From Lawsonella sp012842085 (lineage in GTDB: Bacteria; Actinomycetota; Actinomycetes; Mycobacteriales; Mycobacteriaceae): 64,000 bases of DNA. The stretch is taken from assembly GCA_036749735.1 (NCBI GenBank), contig DAINXV010000001.1, positions 682,001 to 746,000 on the forward strand, in the 5' to 3' direction. Shown here in pieces: positions 35,162-44,766 of the stretch; the stretch's first letter is position 1; the number at the start of each line of letters is the position of its first letter. A program made the translations under genes and the position numbers. The notes under the pieces were generated by a model. The model was not told the DNA's origin, made no database searches, and was given only the letters and a program-made list of their open reading frames with translations.

Positions 35162-36295
35162 TTAGATGCGGGCGTTGACCCAGTTGATGACGTAGTCAAT
35201 AACTTGGTCACGGACCGGCTCGTTCATGGTCTCGTGGTAGAGGCCATTCCATACAACCATGCTCTTGTCCTTGGAGTGGAGAGCGGTGTACCAGTTGTAG
35301 TCCCAGTAAAGGGGAACGATGTAGTCGTCGGCGCCGTGCATAATGAGGGTCGGCTTGGTCCACTTGGGCGCATTGTAGGTTGCGTAAATGGTGGACACAC
35401 CCATCTGCAGACCGGTGGACAGCGTGAAGCTGGTTCCATTCAGCGGGTCCTTGCCGTAGTCGTTACGGATGACCTCATCGGAGCAGACATCGTCACCGAG
35501 GGCGTTGTCCAGGGTGGCTTCCTGCAGAGGCTTCGGGCTGGTGAACTGAATCTTGTCGGTGTCAGCGCCAGCCTTGTCGAGGATAACCGGTGCAATGGCG
35601 TTGAATCCGGAAGCCTCAATGATGAAGGGAAGCTTTTCCTGAATGGTCTTTTCGTTGTTCAGGTTTTCCTTCGGCAGGTTCTTCGGGGTGATGTACTTCA
35701 CCGGGGGAAGTTCGCCACCGTAGGGGTTGTAGGCAATGCCACCACCGTTGGAGACTGCGAGGTCAATTCCGTCGGGGTACTTGGTGGAGTAGTGCTGGAC
35801 AGCAATGGCACCCATGGAGTGGCCCAACATAATAACTTTTTGTCCCTTGGCATCTGCAACCTTGCGAGCCATCTTGACGACGGTGTTCATGTCGTCAACC
35901 AGCTTGCCGAAGTCGTCAACGTTGCCCTTCTTGGTCTTGTTGTACGGTTCAGCAGACTTGCCGTGGCCGCGGTGGTCCATACGCCACACGTCGAAGCCAG
36001 CCATGTTGAGGCGGTAGGTGACGTAGTCGTAACGGCCGGAGTGTTCCACGAGACCGTGCGCAACAACAACCTGTCCCTTTTCGTTCGGGATGTCGTTGAG
36101 CTTGTAGTTGATCTTGGTTCCGTCAGCGGAAGTGAAGGTGTTCTCAATGTATTTAGCCTGAGGTGCCTTCATTCCAGAGATCTGGTGAGGGTATTTGTTG
36201 TACGGTGCAGCGTTGGCAGTACTGAGTCCCACCCCAGCGGTGAGAGCTAATGCAGAAAGCGCAGCAACCGCACTCTTAAATACGCGATTTGTCAT
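35162..36295 (-). CDS. Secreted monoacylglycerol lipase-like protein
   Basis: A 377-residue exported alpha/beta hydrolase. Signal peptide about 1-29 (ANA-A). The motif VVVAHGLVEHSGRYDYV (oxyanion region), nucleophile Ser160 in LGHSMGAIAV, acid in HGADDYIVP and His in GLYHETMNEP are the hallmarks of monoacylglycerol lipases and lysophospholipases. Unlike cytoplasmic relatives it carries a signal sequence. ATG at 36295 with a weak GGA site; a TTG four codons upstream is less likely. Confidence 0.85.
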   Translation of the reverse strand: MTNRVFKSAVAALSALALTAGVGLSTANAAPYNKYPHQISGMKAPQAKYIENTFTSADGTKINYKLNDIPNEKGQVVVAHGLVEHSGRYDYVTYRLNMAGFDVWRMDHRGHGKSAEPYNKTKKGNVDDFGKLVDDMNTVVKMARKVADAKGQKVIMLGHSMGAIAVQHYSTKYPDGIDLAVSNGGGIAYNPYGGELPPVKYITPKNLPKENLNNEKTIQEKLPFIIEASGFNAIAPVILDKAGADTDKIQFTSPKPLQEATLDNALGDDVCSDEVIRNDYGKDPLNGTSFTLSTGLQMGVSTIYATYNAPKWTKPTLIMHGADDYIVPLYWDYNWYTALHSKDKSMVVWNGLYHETMNEPVRDQVIDYVINWVNARI

Positions 36296-36773
36296 GTGGT
36301 ATTCCAATCATGAGAGAGATTACCGCTCCCCCCAACACTTGGAGCAGGGGAGAGCCGCAGGCCTTATGCCTAGGTGAATTCGAGTGTAGTCGGATTAGCG
36401 TTACAAAATAGTTTGGTAGCAATAAGTTGCAATGATTTTGCCGCGACATTAAGCACATTTTAAAAAATCAAAAAATAGCTACTACCTAGGCTTTTGAACA
36501 TTCAGCCAATTGTGTTAAATACTTCCCTTTCTCCCACATAAGAGGGTAGTGACGTAAAACCAACCCGTAATTTTGGTTACGAAGCTCACATCATGAGGAA
36601 GCAGATTTCGTCCACTGTCGCCCGCGCCGTCACCACCACCGGCGCCCCACGGTGGCCGCTCCTACTTTTCCCCCCTATCTGATCTAAACAAATGTCCACC
36701 TAGGTTTTATTCCGGTCCTAAGTTGACAGCGAATTTGCTTGAGATTTCATCCCAAAGCACTAACCATAGAATC
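36296..36773. other. Divergent region upstream of ferritin
   Basis: A 478-base gap between the lipase (minus) and ferritin (plus) genes. Apart from one possible 29-codon ORF (36593-36682) I see no gene. No full iron-regulator (IdeR/DtxR) box was found, only CCTAGG-containing fragments. Confidence 0.5.
36593..36682 (+). CDS. Possible short ORF, 29 residues
   Basis: ATG at 36593 reads MRKQISSTVARAVTTTGAPR followed by WPLLLFPPI and a stop. The G+C of this stretch is higher than its surroundings. There is no good ribosome site. It could be an upstream leader ORF for the ferritin gene or chance. Confidence 0.2.
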   Translation: MRKQISSTVARAVTTTGAPRWPLLLFPPI

Positions 36774-37307
36774 ATGACGAAAAAGAATTCTGCCTTTCAC
36801 AAACTGCTAGTTGAACAACTCATCTACGAACTGCAATCCGCCAACCAGTACCTGGCGATGTTCGTTCACTACGACCAACTCGACATGCCGCAAATGGCGA
36901 AGGTTTTCAAAAACCACTTCGTGGAAGAGAACCAACACGCCCTCGCCATGATCGACTACCTGCTCGAATCGGATTTGCCGCTCGAGATTCCGGCCGTTCC
37001 GGAAGTCCAGAACGAGTTCGATGGCGTCGTCGAGCCGGTGAAGCTTGCTCTCGAACATGAGCAGATGATCACCGAGAAGATCCACAAACTGGCCCGTATC
37101 GCCCGCGACGACTACGACTTCGACGGCGAATCCTTCATCCAGCGTTTCGTCGATGAGCAGCGCGAGGAAGAGGACTACTTCAAGAGCCTTCTCGCCGTGG
37201 TCGAAGCTGAGGGTGCCACCCGCTTCGAGATCGAAAACTGGGTTGCTCGCGAAATCCAAACAACGGCCTCCATTAGCGCCGAAGACACGGGACAGCAGGA
37301 GATCTAA
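36774..37307 (+). CDS. Ferritin
   Basis: Cytoplasmic iron-storage protein that oxidises ferrous iron and stores it in a 24-subunit shell. The 177-residue product has the ferroxidase ligands Glu19, Glu52, His55, Glu96 and Gln129, with the same spacing as M. tuberculosis BfrB as I recall it. There is no Met for haem binding evident at the bacterioferritin position. ATG at 36774; a TTG upstream (36723) in frame is not family sequence. Monocistronic. Confidence 0.92.
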   Translation: MTKKNSAFHKLLVEQLIYELQSANQYLAMFVHYDQLDMPQMAKVFKNHFVEENQHALAMIDYLLESDLPLEIPAVPEVQNEFDGVVEPVKLALEHEQMITEKIHKLARIARDDYDFDGESFIQRFVDEQREEEDYFKSLLAVVEAEGATRFEIENWVAREIQTTASISAEDTGQQEI

Positions 37308-37344
37308 AGTCACTTTTCGGTGAGTTTTAGGTAGCATATGTTGC

Positions 37345-38595
37345 GTGCCTGAAGCTCCACAGAACCTGACCAAGGGCCGCCGACCGCGCCTCCCTTCCTT
37401 AACGGGTGCGCGCTGGTACGCGGCCCTTGCTGTATTTGTCCTGCACAGCGTCATCTTTTTGCCGGTGTACCCTTTCCAGCGCACGGAGACTTTCGTCAAC
37501 ATCCACAAAGCCATTCCCATGCAGCTGGGTTCGGCGGGGGTGACGTTCTTCTTCCTGCTATCGGGCTTCATCATCTATTGGTCATCGCGCCCCGATGACA
37601 CGCCCCTCAAGTTTTATCGCCGCCGGGTGCTGAAAATTTTCCCCACCCACTGGATCACCACGCTTATGCTGCTGGCGGTGGTGTCGGTGCCGATGGCGAA
37701 ACTTGTGACGTGGCTGCCGGAAGTGCTACTGGTGCACATCTACCACCCCCAGTGGACGTATCTGGGGGCACTCAACGTTCCTGCCTGGTCGCTAGTTGCG
37801 GAAATGCTCTTCTACTTCAGTTTTCCGCTCTTAAAACCAGTGGCTGACCTCGTCAAACGCAACCGCGACATCATCATCACCATTGTGGTGCTGCTGGGTT
37901 TCCTTTTCTTCCTGCACACCGCCTACTACCTGTGGACCCCGGGCCCGAAAGGAATCGAGAACGCTTTCTCGGTCCGCATCCTGGACACCGTCGATTCCCC
38001 CTACTACCCCGCGAACGCGGACCCCAGCTGGTTCAACCGCGACTACGCCCCCTACTACCCCAGCTACTGGCTCAGCTACTATTTCCCGCTGTCCCGCTTT
38101 TTCGAATTCTGGATCGGCGTCATGACCTGCAAACTGGTCATCAATGGCGGCTTCCGCAACACCAAAATCTGGTGGCCGTTCCTGTTGCTCGTCGGATCCT
38201 ACGCCCTTACCTGGGTGGTGCCCATCAACTACAAAATGTCGGTGCTGTTTCTGCTGCCGACGGCGCTCTGCATCGCCACTCTCGCCATGCGTGACCTGCA
38301 AGGCAAAAGCGTGTTTCTGCATAAGCGGGCCAACGAGTGGCTGGGCGACATCAGCTATGCCTTCTACCTGGTGCAGTATCCGGTGATGGTGTGGGTGACG
38401 TACACGTTTATTGGCGGTGGCCGCTACGGACTGTGGGGATGGATTGGTTTCGCGCTGTTGTGTTTCGCTATCAGTGTGGTGCTCGCCGGCCTCATCTACA
38501 CGTTCATCGATAAGCCGATCATGAAAAACTGGGCGCGGCCCAAGCCTAAGAAGAAATCTAAAAAGGCTGTGGCCACGCCCAGCGAAGCATCGTAA
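37345..38595 (+). CDS. Acyltransferase-3 family membrane protein
   Basis: A 416-residue integral membrane acyltransferase with about ten hydrophobic segments. It begins with the family motif LPSLTGARWYAALAVFVLHSVIF, containing the conserved His, and has FFLLSGFIIYWSSR near residue 62. The C-terminus is very basic (KPKKKSKK). Such enzymes O-acylate polysaccharides, glycolipids or peptidoglycan from outside. The start is GTG at 37345. It follows ferritin by 37 bases; co-transcription is possible, but no functional tie is apparent. Confidence 0.85.
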   Translation: MPEAPQNLTKGRRPRLPSLTGARWYAALAVFVLHSVIFLPVYPFQRTETFVNIHKAIPMQLGSAGVTFFFLLSGFIIYWSSRPDDTPLKFYRRRVLKIFPTHWITTLMLLAVVSVPMAKLVTWLPEVLLVHIYHPQWTYLGALNVPAWSLVAEMLFYFSFPLLKPVADLVKRNRDIIITIVVLLGFLFFLHTAYYLWTPGPKGIENAFSVRILDTVDSPYYPANADPSWFNRDYAPYYPSYWLSYYFPLSRFFEFWIGVMTCKLVINGGFRNTKIWWPFLLLVGSYALTWVVPINYKMSVLFLLPTALCIATLAMRDLQGKSVFLHKRANEWLGDISYAFYLVQYPVMVWVTYTFIGGGRYGLWGWIGFALLCFAISVVLAGLIYTFIDKPIMKNWARPKPKKKSKKAVATPSEAS

Positions 38596-38641
38596 CTAGT
38601 GCTTAGTTGCTAGTACGCAGTAGGTAAGTAGTTACCAGGTT

Positions 38642-38986
38642 TTAGTATCCGACAATCGGATCGTCGTTACCGGGAACCAGCACCGGTCCCTCTTCTTCAG
38701 TTTGGGTCGGCTTCGGTTTTGGTTTTGCGGTTTCTGTTACCGTCACCGGCTCCTCCTGGGGAGCTGCCGGAGCATCATTGTTGATGGTCTTTTCTTCGAC
38801 CTTCTTCTCAACAGTGGTGCCGTCGTTGGACTTTTCCTTCTTCTTCACTGTGGCGGTAGCAGAGGGGCTCTCCACGGTTACTTCAGAGGTGGTGACGTCG
38901 CTGGCGTCAGTATCGTCGCCGCAGGCAGCGAGCCCAGTAAGAGCCAAACCACCAGCCATAACAGCCGCAATTACACGTTTATTCAT
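38642..38986 (-). CDS. Small lipoprotein of unknown function
   Basis: A 114-residue product: lipoprotein signal with Cys22 in GLAACGDD, then a low-complexity Thr/Val/Lys/Glu/Pro-rich region with KPKPKPTQTEEE and a final conserved-looking PGNDDPIVGY. No folded domain is evident. It is likely anchored outside and extends through the wall. AGGAG site 6 bases before the ATG at 38986. Confidence 0.72.
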   Translation of the reverse strand: MNKRVIAAVMAGGLALTGLAACGDDTDASDVTTSEVTVESPSATATVKKKEKSNDGTTVEKKVEEKTINNDAPAAPQEEPVTVTETAKPKPKPTQTEEEGPVLVPGNDDPIVGY

Positions 38987-39039
38987 GAACAACTCCTAGC
39001 GTTAGCCCACCCAGTTATCCGAATGGGGTACCGCCAATT

Positions 39040-42000
39040 TTAACCCTTCACGACCAAGTTGACCATGCGTCCGGGAACCACAATCACCTTGATTGGTGTG
39101 CGCCCATCCAGAACTTCCTGCACCTTCTCGTCGTCCAAAGCAATCTGTTCGGTCTCTTCCCGGGAAGCAGAAGTCGGAACCTGGATGCGGGCTTTCACCT
39201 TGCCGTTGAACTGCACCGGCACCTCAATAGTGTCGTCCACCAACCATTTCTCTTCGAAGGTGGGGAATTCGGCGTGCACCAAAGATTCACTGTGGCCGAG
39301 GCGCTCCCACATTTCTTCCGCGAGGTGCGGGGCGATCGGCGCCAACATCAACACCAACGGTTCGACAGCAGCCCGTGGGGTGCTGTCGGTGCCCTTGTTG
39401 CCACCGTATTTCTTAGTGAGGAAGTTGGTGTACTCAATGAGCTTGGCAATCGCGGTGTTGTCGTGCAGCTGCTCGTACTCTTCCCGCACGGCGGCGACGG
39501 TGCGGTGGAGGGCCTTGGTGGCTTCCTCATCCAGCGCATCCTCAGAGACGGTCAGCTCGTTGGTTTCTTCGCTGATCGCTAGGCGCCACACACGTTGCAG
39601 GAAGCGCTGTGCACCCACCACGTCCTTGGTTGCCCAGGGGCGGGACTGGTCCAGCGGACCCATGCTCATTTCGTAGACGCGCAGAGTGTCCGCACCGTAG
39701 GTGTCGCAGATTTCGTCGGGGTTGACGGCGTTGCGGAGAGACTTGCCCATCTTTCCGTATTCGCGGTTCACCTCGAGTTCTTCCCCAACAGCCACGCCGC
39801 AGTTCTCCGCCAGCATGGCGGATTCTTCAGTGGGGATCCACACGAATTTTCCGTCCGCGCGCTCCTCCACCTCCGCGGCCGGCACATAGGTGCCGCGAGA
39901 GTCCGTGTAGGCGAATGCCTGAATGTATCCCTGGTTGAAAAGCTTTCGGTAGGGCTCAGCAGAGGTCAGGTAGCCCAAGTCGAAGAGCACCTTGTGCCAG
40001 AAACGGGCGTACAGCAAGTGCAGCACCGCGTGTTCCACACCGCCGACATAGAGGTCAATGCCTCCCAGGTCCTGCTCGCCGTGCTCCTCCTTGCGGGGGC
40101 CCAGCCAGTATTCTTCGTTTTTGATGTCGCAGAAAATCTCGTCGTTGGTGGGGTCGATATAGCGCAGCTGGTACCAGCTGGAGCCGGCCCACTGCGGCAT
40201 CACGTTCGTGTCGCGGGTGTACTTCTTCTTGCCGTCACCCAAATCGAGTTCCACATTCACCCAGTCGGTGGCTTTCGCCAGCGGCGGGTTGGGCTCAGAG
40301 TCAGCATCTTCCGGATCGAAGCTGACCGGCTTGTAGTCCTCCACCTCTGGCAGTTCCACCGGCAGCATGCTTTCAGGTAGGGCGTGGGCGTCGCCGTTCT
40401 CGTCGTAGACGATGGGGAACGGTTCACCCCAGTAGCGCTGGCGGGCGAAAAGCCAGTCGCGCAGCTTGTACTGGACAGCGCCTTCGCCAGCACCCTGCTC
40501 CTCCAGGTATGCGGTGGTTTTCACTTTCGCATCGGTGACGGTCAGGCCGTTAATGTCCAGGCCGCCTTCACAGTGCGAGTTTTGCAGCACTCCGTCACCC
40601 ACATAGGCTTCCACCAGGTTGCCGTCCTCGTCGTATTCACCGCCGGAGATGACGTCAATGATGGGGAGTTCGAATTTGGTGGCAAACTCGAAGTCGCGGG
40701 CGTCGTGGGCGGGAACAGCCATAATGGCGCCAGTTCCATAACCGGTGAGGACATAGTCCGCAATGAAGACGGGGACGTGTTTCCCGTTCAACGGGTTCTG
40801 GGCGTAGGCGCCAGTGAAAACACCGGTTTTTTCCTTGTTTTCCTGCCGCTCCAGATCGGATTTGGCGGAGATGGCGTAGCGGTACTGCCGAATGGCCTCC
40901 AGCGGAGTGGCGCAGGGGTTCCCGTTGCCGTCATCCCCCTTCCAGGAATCTGGGATGTCTTTGCTGCTGGTTTGGGCAGCTGGCCAGGCGACGGCACTAA
41001 TGGCGTCAACCAGCGGATGTTCCGGGGCGAGCACCATGTAAGTGGCGCCGAAGAGAGTGTCGGGGCGGGTGGTGTAGACCTTAATCTTGCTGCCTTCGCC
41101 GCGGCCGGTGGAGACAGTGAAGTCCACATAGGCGCCCTTCGAGCGGCCAATCCAGTTACGCTGCATGGACTTGACCTTCTCGGGCCAATCCAAAGCAACC
41201 AGGTCATCCAGGAGGCGGTCCGCGTAGGCGGTGATGCGCATCATCCACTGGCTGAGATTCTTGTGGAACACCGGGAAGTTACCGCGCTCGGATTTTCCAT
41301 CCACAGTAACTTCCTCGTTGGCCAGCACCGTGCCCAAACCCGGGCACCAGTTGACGGCACTGTTGGAGCGGTAAACCAGCCGCTGCGCGTCGATAACCTC
41401 GTTGCGTTCAGTTTGGGTGAGATCGTCCCATGTCTTATCTGCGTACTTGCCATCGCAGACAGTGCTGAGGGAACGCTCGCCACGCTCGTAGAGAGAAACA
41501 AGTTCCTTAATGGGGCGAGCCTTGCCGAGTGAGCCCGTCGCATTCTTAGCGGATTCGTCGTACCAAGCGTTGTAGACCTGCAGGAAAATCCACTGGGTCC
41601 AGCGGTAGTAGTCCACGTCGGTGGTGGCGAAAGCACGGCGCTTGTCGTGTCCTAAACCAAGGCGACCGAGCTGACGCTCCATATTTTCGATATTGGCTTC
41701 CGTAGTGGTGCGGGGGTGGGTGCCCGTCTGCACCGCGTACTGCTCTGCGGGAAGACCGAAAGCGTCATAGCCCAAGGTGTGGAGCACATTGTTTCCCAGC
41801 ATGCGCTGGTAGCGGGCGAAGACGTCGGTGGCAATGTATCCAAGTGGGTGTCCGACGTGCAGTCCCGCACCGGACGGGTACGGGAACATGTCTTGAACGA
41901 AAAGTTTATCTTCCGGAATTTTGCCATCGGCAGGAGCGAGATCCCCGACCGGGTTGGGGGCTTCGAAGACGCGGCGTTCTTGCCACTCTTTCTGCCATTT

Positions 42001-42069
42001 GGTTTCGAATGCGGAGGCAAGCTTCGCACCGTAACGAAACTCAGGGCCAATTTCTATTTTTTCGGACAC
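39040..42069 (-). CDS. leuS: Leucyl-tRNA synthetase
   Basis: Class I aminoacyl-tRNA synthetase, 1009 residues. The HIGH motif is in YPSGAGLHVGHPLGY near residue 67, the KMSKS loop is KMGKSLRN as in other actinobacteria, and the editing domain (CP1) lies between. It ends with the family's IKVIVVPGRMVNLVVK. I chose the GTG at 42069 (VSEKIEIGPEFRYG) because a GGAGAA site lies 8 bases upstream. The open frame to 42123 lacks one. Confidence 0.96.
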   Translation of the reverse strand: MSEKIEIGPEFRYGAKLASAFETKWQKEWQERRVFEAPNPVGDLAPADGKIPEDKLFVQDMFPYPSGAGLHVGHPLGYIATDVFARYQRMLGNNVLHTLGYDAFGLPAEQYAVQTGTHPRTTTEANIENMERQLGRLGLGHDKRRAFATTDVDYYRWTQWIFLQVYNAWYDESAKNATGSLGKARPIKELVSLYERGERSLSTVCDGKYADKTWDDLTQTERNEVIDAQRLVYRSNSAVNWCPGLGTVLANEEVTVDGKSERGNFPVFHKNLSQWMMRITAYADRLLDDLVALDWPEKVKSMQRNWIGRSKGAYVDFTVSTGRGEGSKIKVYTTRPDTLFGATYMVLAPEHPLVDAISAVAWPAAQTSSKDIPDSWKGDDGNGNPCATPLEAIRQYRYAISAKSDLERQENKEKTGVFTGAYAQNPLNGKHVPVFIADYVLTGYGTGAIMAVPAHDARDFEFATKFELPIIDVISGGEYDEDGNLVEAYVGDGVLQNSHCEGGLDINGLTVTDAKVKTTAYLEEQGAGEGAVQYKLRDWLFARQRYWGEPFPIVYDENGDAHALPESMLPVELPEVEDYKPVSFDPEDADSEPNPPLAKATDWVNVELDLGDGKKKYTRDTNVMPQWAGSSWYQLRYIDPTNDEIFCDIKNEEYWLGPRKEEHGEQDLGGIDLYVGGVEHAVLHLLYARFWHKVLFDLGYLTSAEPYRKLFNQGYIQAFAYTDSRGTYVPAAEVEERADGKFVWIPTEESAMLAENCGVAVGEELEVNREYGKMGKSLRNAVNPDEICDTYGADTLRVYEMSMGPLDQSRPWATKDVVGAQRFLQRVWRLAISEETNELTVSEDALDEEATKALHRTVAAVREEYEQLHDNTAIAKLIEYTNFLTKKYGGNKGTDSTPRAAVEPLVLMLAPIAPHLAEEMWERLGHSESLVHAEFPTFEEKWLVDDTIEVPVQFNGKVKARIQVPTSASREETEQIALDDEKVQEVLDGRTPIKVIVVPGRMVNLVVKG

Positions 42070-42304
42070 TGTGGATTCTCCATTAAAGGTGGGGCAAGTA
42101 CTGATTCCACTGTTTAGTGACAAGGCTGATTGTAATAAACCTAGGTCTTTATGACTTTATTGGGGAGAAAGCATAAGTACCAACTCGCTATATATGAAAT
42201 GCATGACAACTAACAAGACAACTAAAAAAACAACAGTTTTCATTTGGTTGAACGTTCGATACACTCCGAGGTGTCTCCCGTCCAAACAACTGAAAAGCAG
42301 GACA

Positions 42305-43330
42305 ATGTCTAATAATCTCCCGGTCGCGCCGTCGCGGCTATTTCGTGCATTTTCTGCACTGCTCGTTTCTCTCGCCATGGTTTTGGGAATTACTGCGACT
42401 CCCGCTGCCCGCGCAGAAAACGTTCTTTCCGACGGTGTTCCACAATTCGCAACTGCCCCAGATGGCTACCGTGTCTCCTACTTTGAGTACGGTAAAAAAG
42501 TCAACGAAGCCCCTACTATCGTCATTACCGGAACCTGGCCTTGGAGCTCTGAGGTCCTAGAGCCGCTCATCCGCATTCTCAGCAAGGACTACCACGTCGT
42601 TCGCTATGATCAGCGCGGCTACGGTGCCAGCTCCAAGCCGAACGAAACCTCGGCCTACACCCTCGAGAAGCTTGCTCGGGAATTTGGCGCCGTCATCGAC
42701 AAGGTTGCCCCCAAGAAGAAGGTGCACGTCTTTGGCCTGGAGTGGGGTTCCTACATCTACTCCGAATACGCCTACCTGTTCCGCAAGGATCAGCGCATCT
42801 CCAGCTTCACCACGCTGGGACAGCCCTCCCTTGATATTTCCTCCCAGCGCACTCGCGATGCCTGGGAAAAGGGCGACAACCAAGAAAAGTTGGACTCCAT
42901 TGTCTACAACATGCGCGCTTCCTTCGGCCATATCCTGGGATACACCCCGGTTCTGCCCGACCTGGCCATCCTTTCCGGCCTTCCGGAGGCAGTGATTAAT
43001 AAGCTTCTGGTTGCTAAAGGTGACTGGGAAGCTGGCATCGATACGGAAGAGGCCTACTACGGTCGCAAGATGATGAAAGCCAACTTGGTGGATCGTCAGC
43101 TCAACCCCCGCTACGACTTCATCGACGTACCGCTCATGCAGCTGGTTGACCTTTCCTGGGACTACATGCCCTCCGAATTCGTCACCGACGCGATGGAGGA
43201 ATACACCAACCGTGTTATTCGCCGCGAACTGCGGGCCATGCGCTACACCATCGTCACCTTCCCCATCACTATGGCGGAATGGACTCACCAGGCCGTTCAG
43301 GCTGCGGAAAAACTCAACCCCTCCGTCTAG
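42305..43330 (+). CDS. A1: secreted hydrolase-fold protein, Glu elbow
   Basis: First protein of the six-gene array, 341 residues. Signal peptide about 1-37 (AARA-E). The body is an alpha/beta-hydrolase fold close to proline iminopeptidases (FEYGKK, HVVRYDQRGYGASS). The oxyanion motif is TGTWPW (75-80) in place of HGGPG. The nucleophile elbow reads GLEWG (144-148) with Glu146 where the catalytic Ser belongs. A possible acid is Asp286 and a possible His is His328. Classical serine hydrolysis is therefore unlikely. AGGA site before the ATG. It pairs with B1, whose ATG is 32 bases after its stop. Confidence 0.85.
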   Translation: MSNNLPVAPSRLFRAFSALLVSLAMVLGITATPAARAENVLSDGVPQFATAPDGYRVSYFEYGKKVNEAPTIVITGTWPWSSEVLEPLIRILSKDYHVVRYDQRGYGASSKPNETSAYTLEKLAREFGAVIDKVAPKKKVHVFGLEWGSYIYSEYAYLFRKDQRISSFTTLGQPSLDISSQRTRDAWEKGDNQEKLDSIVYNMRASFGHILGYTPVLPDLAILSGLPEAVINKLLVAKGDWEAGIDTEEAYYGRKMMKANLVDRQLNPRYDFIDVPLMQLVDLSWDYMPSEFVTDAMEEYTNRVIRRELRAMRYTIVTFPITMAEWTHQAVQAAEKLNPSV

Positions 43331-43362
43331 CCGCTACCCACACCATCTTTTAAGGAAAAACC

Positions 43363-44418
43363 ATGTCTATCTCACGACGTGTATTCAACGTTGCGGGTGC
43401 GCTAGTCGCTAGCGTCGCCCTTATTCTGGCTCCGGTGAATGCCTACGCCGATCCGGTGGAAGGCACTGCCATCACCAAGGAAGCCGAAACCACTCCGGAT
43501 CTGTCCCAGATCCAAAAAATGTACCCCGATCCGGTACATAAGCTGTATCCGACCCGTGACGGACTTAAAGTCTCCGTGTTCGAATACGGCAGCAAAAAAG
43601 GCAAAGACACCATCATCATGACTGGTGGCTGGCCCTGGACCTCCAGCGGTATGGATGCCTTTGCTCGCGTACTTGCCAGCAAATACCATGTGATTCGCTA
43701 CGACCAGCGCGGCTCCGGCGAATCCTCCCACCCCGATAATGAGCGCCTCTACACCATGGAAGCTCTTGCGGACGAAATGCTGGACGTCATTAACGCCACG
43801 GCCAAGGGCCAAAACATTCACGTGTTCGGCGAAGCCTGGTGCCCCTTCATCGCCAGCCAGCTGAACTACATGTACCCGGGCATTATTACCACCATTACCA
43901 GCCTGGGTGTTCCCTCCGTGGATATTGCCGTTATCCGTCACCAGCAGGGAGCTAAGAGCGCTGACGTGCGTGAGCGCTGGCGCGGCAAGAAGCAGCGCGC
44001 CGCATTGGAGTACATCTTCATCATGGAGCGCTCCCCCGAAAAATTCATTAAGTACGCGGTAGACACCAACATTCTTGTAAATGTTACGGATAAGGGTGTG
44101 CGTGCTCTTGGTGGCGACTTCCCTGGATACACCAACAACTACGACATCGTCCACGGCATGCACAAGTACCGCATTGGTTTCATTGAGCACTGGAACAACC
44201 CCCAGTACGACTACTTGGATATTCCGGTGCTGCATGTATTGCACATGGAGTACGACTTCATCGAGACCGACTACCTGTTGGACGATCTCGAGGCCAGCAC
44301 TCCGCACTACATTCGCCACGATATTCCGTCGGATCACCTCACCTGGGTGACTTCCCTGACGACCATAGTTGAGTACATCAACGAGACCATCGAAACCTAC
44401 TATGATCTGTACACATAG
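43363..44418 (+). CDS. B1: secreted hydrolase-fold protein, Ala elbow
   Basis: Partner gene of A1, 351 residues. Signal peptide about 1-29 (NAYA-D), a linker with TTPDLSQIQKMYPDPVHKLYPT, then the hydrolase fold. The oxyanion motif is TGGWPW (87-92), RYDQRGSGESS follows, and the nucleophile elbow is GEAWC (156-160): Ala158 replaces Ser, and the final Gly is Cys160. The acid Asp298 (HMEYDFIETD) and His325 (SDHLTWV) remain. So B1 keeps two of three catalytic residues but not the nucleophile. A and B share the block NPxYD[FY][IL]D[VI]P. AAGGAA site before the ATG. Confidence 0.85.
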   Translation: MSISRRVFNVAGALVASVALILAPVNAYADPVEGTAITKEAETTPDLSQIQKMYPDPVHKLYPTRDGLKVSVFEYGSKKGKDTIIMTGGWPWTSSGMDAFARVLASKYHVIRYDQRGSGESSHPDNERLYTMEALADEMLDVINATAKGQNIHVFGEAWCPFIASQLNYMYPGIITTITSLGVPSVDIAVIRHQQGAKSADVRERWRGKKQRAALEYIFIMERSPEKFIKYAVDTNILVNVTDKGVRALGGDFPGYTNNYDIVHGMHKYRIGFIEHWNNPQYDYLDIPVLHVLHMEYDFIETDYLLDDLEASTPHYIRHDIPSDHLTWVTSLTTIVEYINETIETYYDLYT

Positions 44419-44428
44419 AGGTATCAGT

Positions 44429-44470
44429 TAACTAAAACTGAATATTTGGTAACTAAAACTGAATATTTGG
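44429..44470. repeat. Two-copy 21-bp tandem direct repeat
   Basis: TAACTAAAACTGAATATTTGG at 44429-44449 is repeated exactly at 44450-44470, between the B1 stop and its terminator. It may be a slippage product or a protein-binding pair. Confidence 0.9.
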
Positions 44471-44489
44471 GGGAATTCCCCGCACACCT

Positions 44490-44532
44490 AACCGGGTAGC
44501 GTACATAGCCTTGTCACGCTACCCGGTTTTTT
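44490..44532 (+). terminator. Terminator of the A1-B1 unit
   Basis: A perfect 13-bp stem (44490-44502 with 44516-44528) followed by a run of T residues. Confidence 0.88.
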
Positions 44533-44685
44533 GTGGAAATAGATGCTTAGCTGCGGCTATTACTGCACGTACTGTTCTGGCGAGAAATTAAATTTTTGTC
44601 GAAAACTACTAGTGAACCAGCAGTTGCTTACTCATAGAATTATTTTCGTAGTTCTCAGTGCCAGGTACTATTTCAGCCAGCACTC

Positions 44686-44691
44686 TATAAT
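44686..44691 (+). promoter_or_regulatory. Possible -10 box of the A2-B2 unit
   Basis: A perfect TATAAT hexamer lies 75 bases before the A2 start. No good -35 hexamer is seen 16-18 bases upstream, so the promoter call is tentative. Confidence 0.35.
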
Positions 44692-44766
44692 TTGCACAGC
44701 TCAAACCCGTAGCGGTGCGCTATTACTTCCATTTTGTCGACATCCCAAACGTAAAGTAGTTAACGT

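Larger units (their letters stand above)
44419..44766. other. Gap between A1-B1 and A2-B2 units
   Basis: A 348-base gap with a two-copy 21-bp direct repeat, the B1 terminator and, further on, a TATAAT-like -10 box for A2. No gene is visible. Confidence 0.6.

Noticed and set aside
36683..36773. IdeR/DtxR box upstream of ferritin
   Set aside because: Only partial CCTAGG-like pieces are seen, not the 19-bp palindrome.
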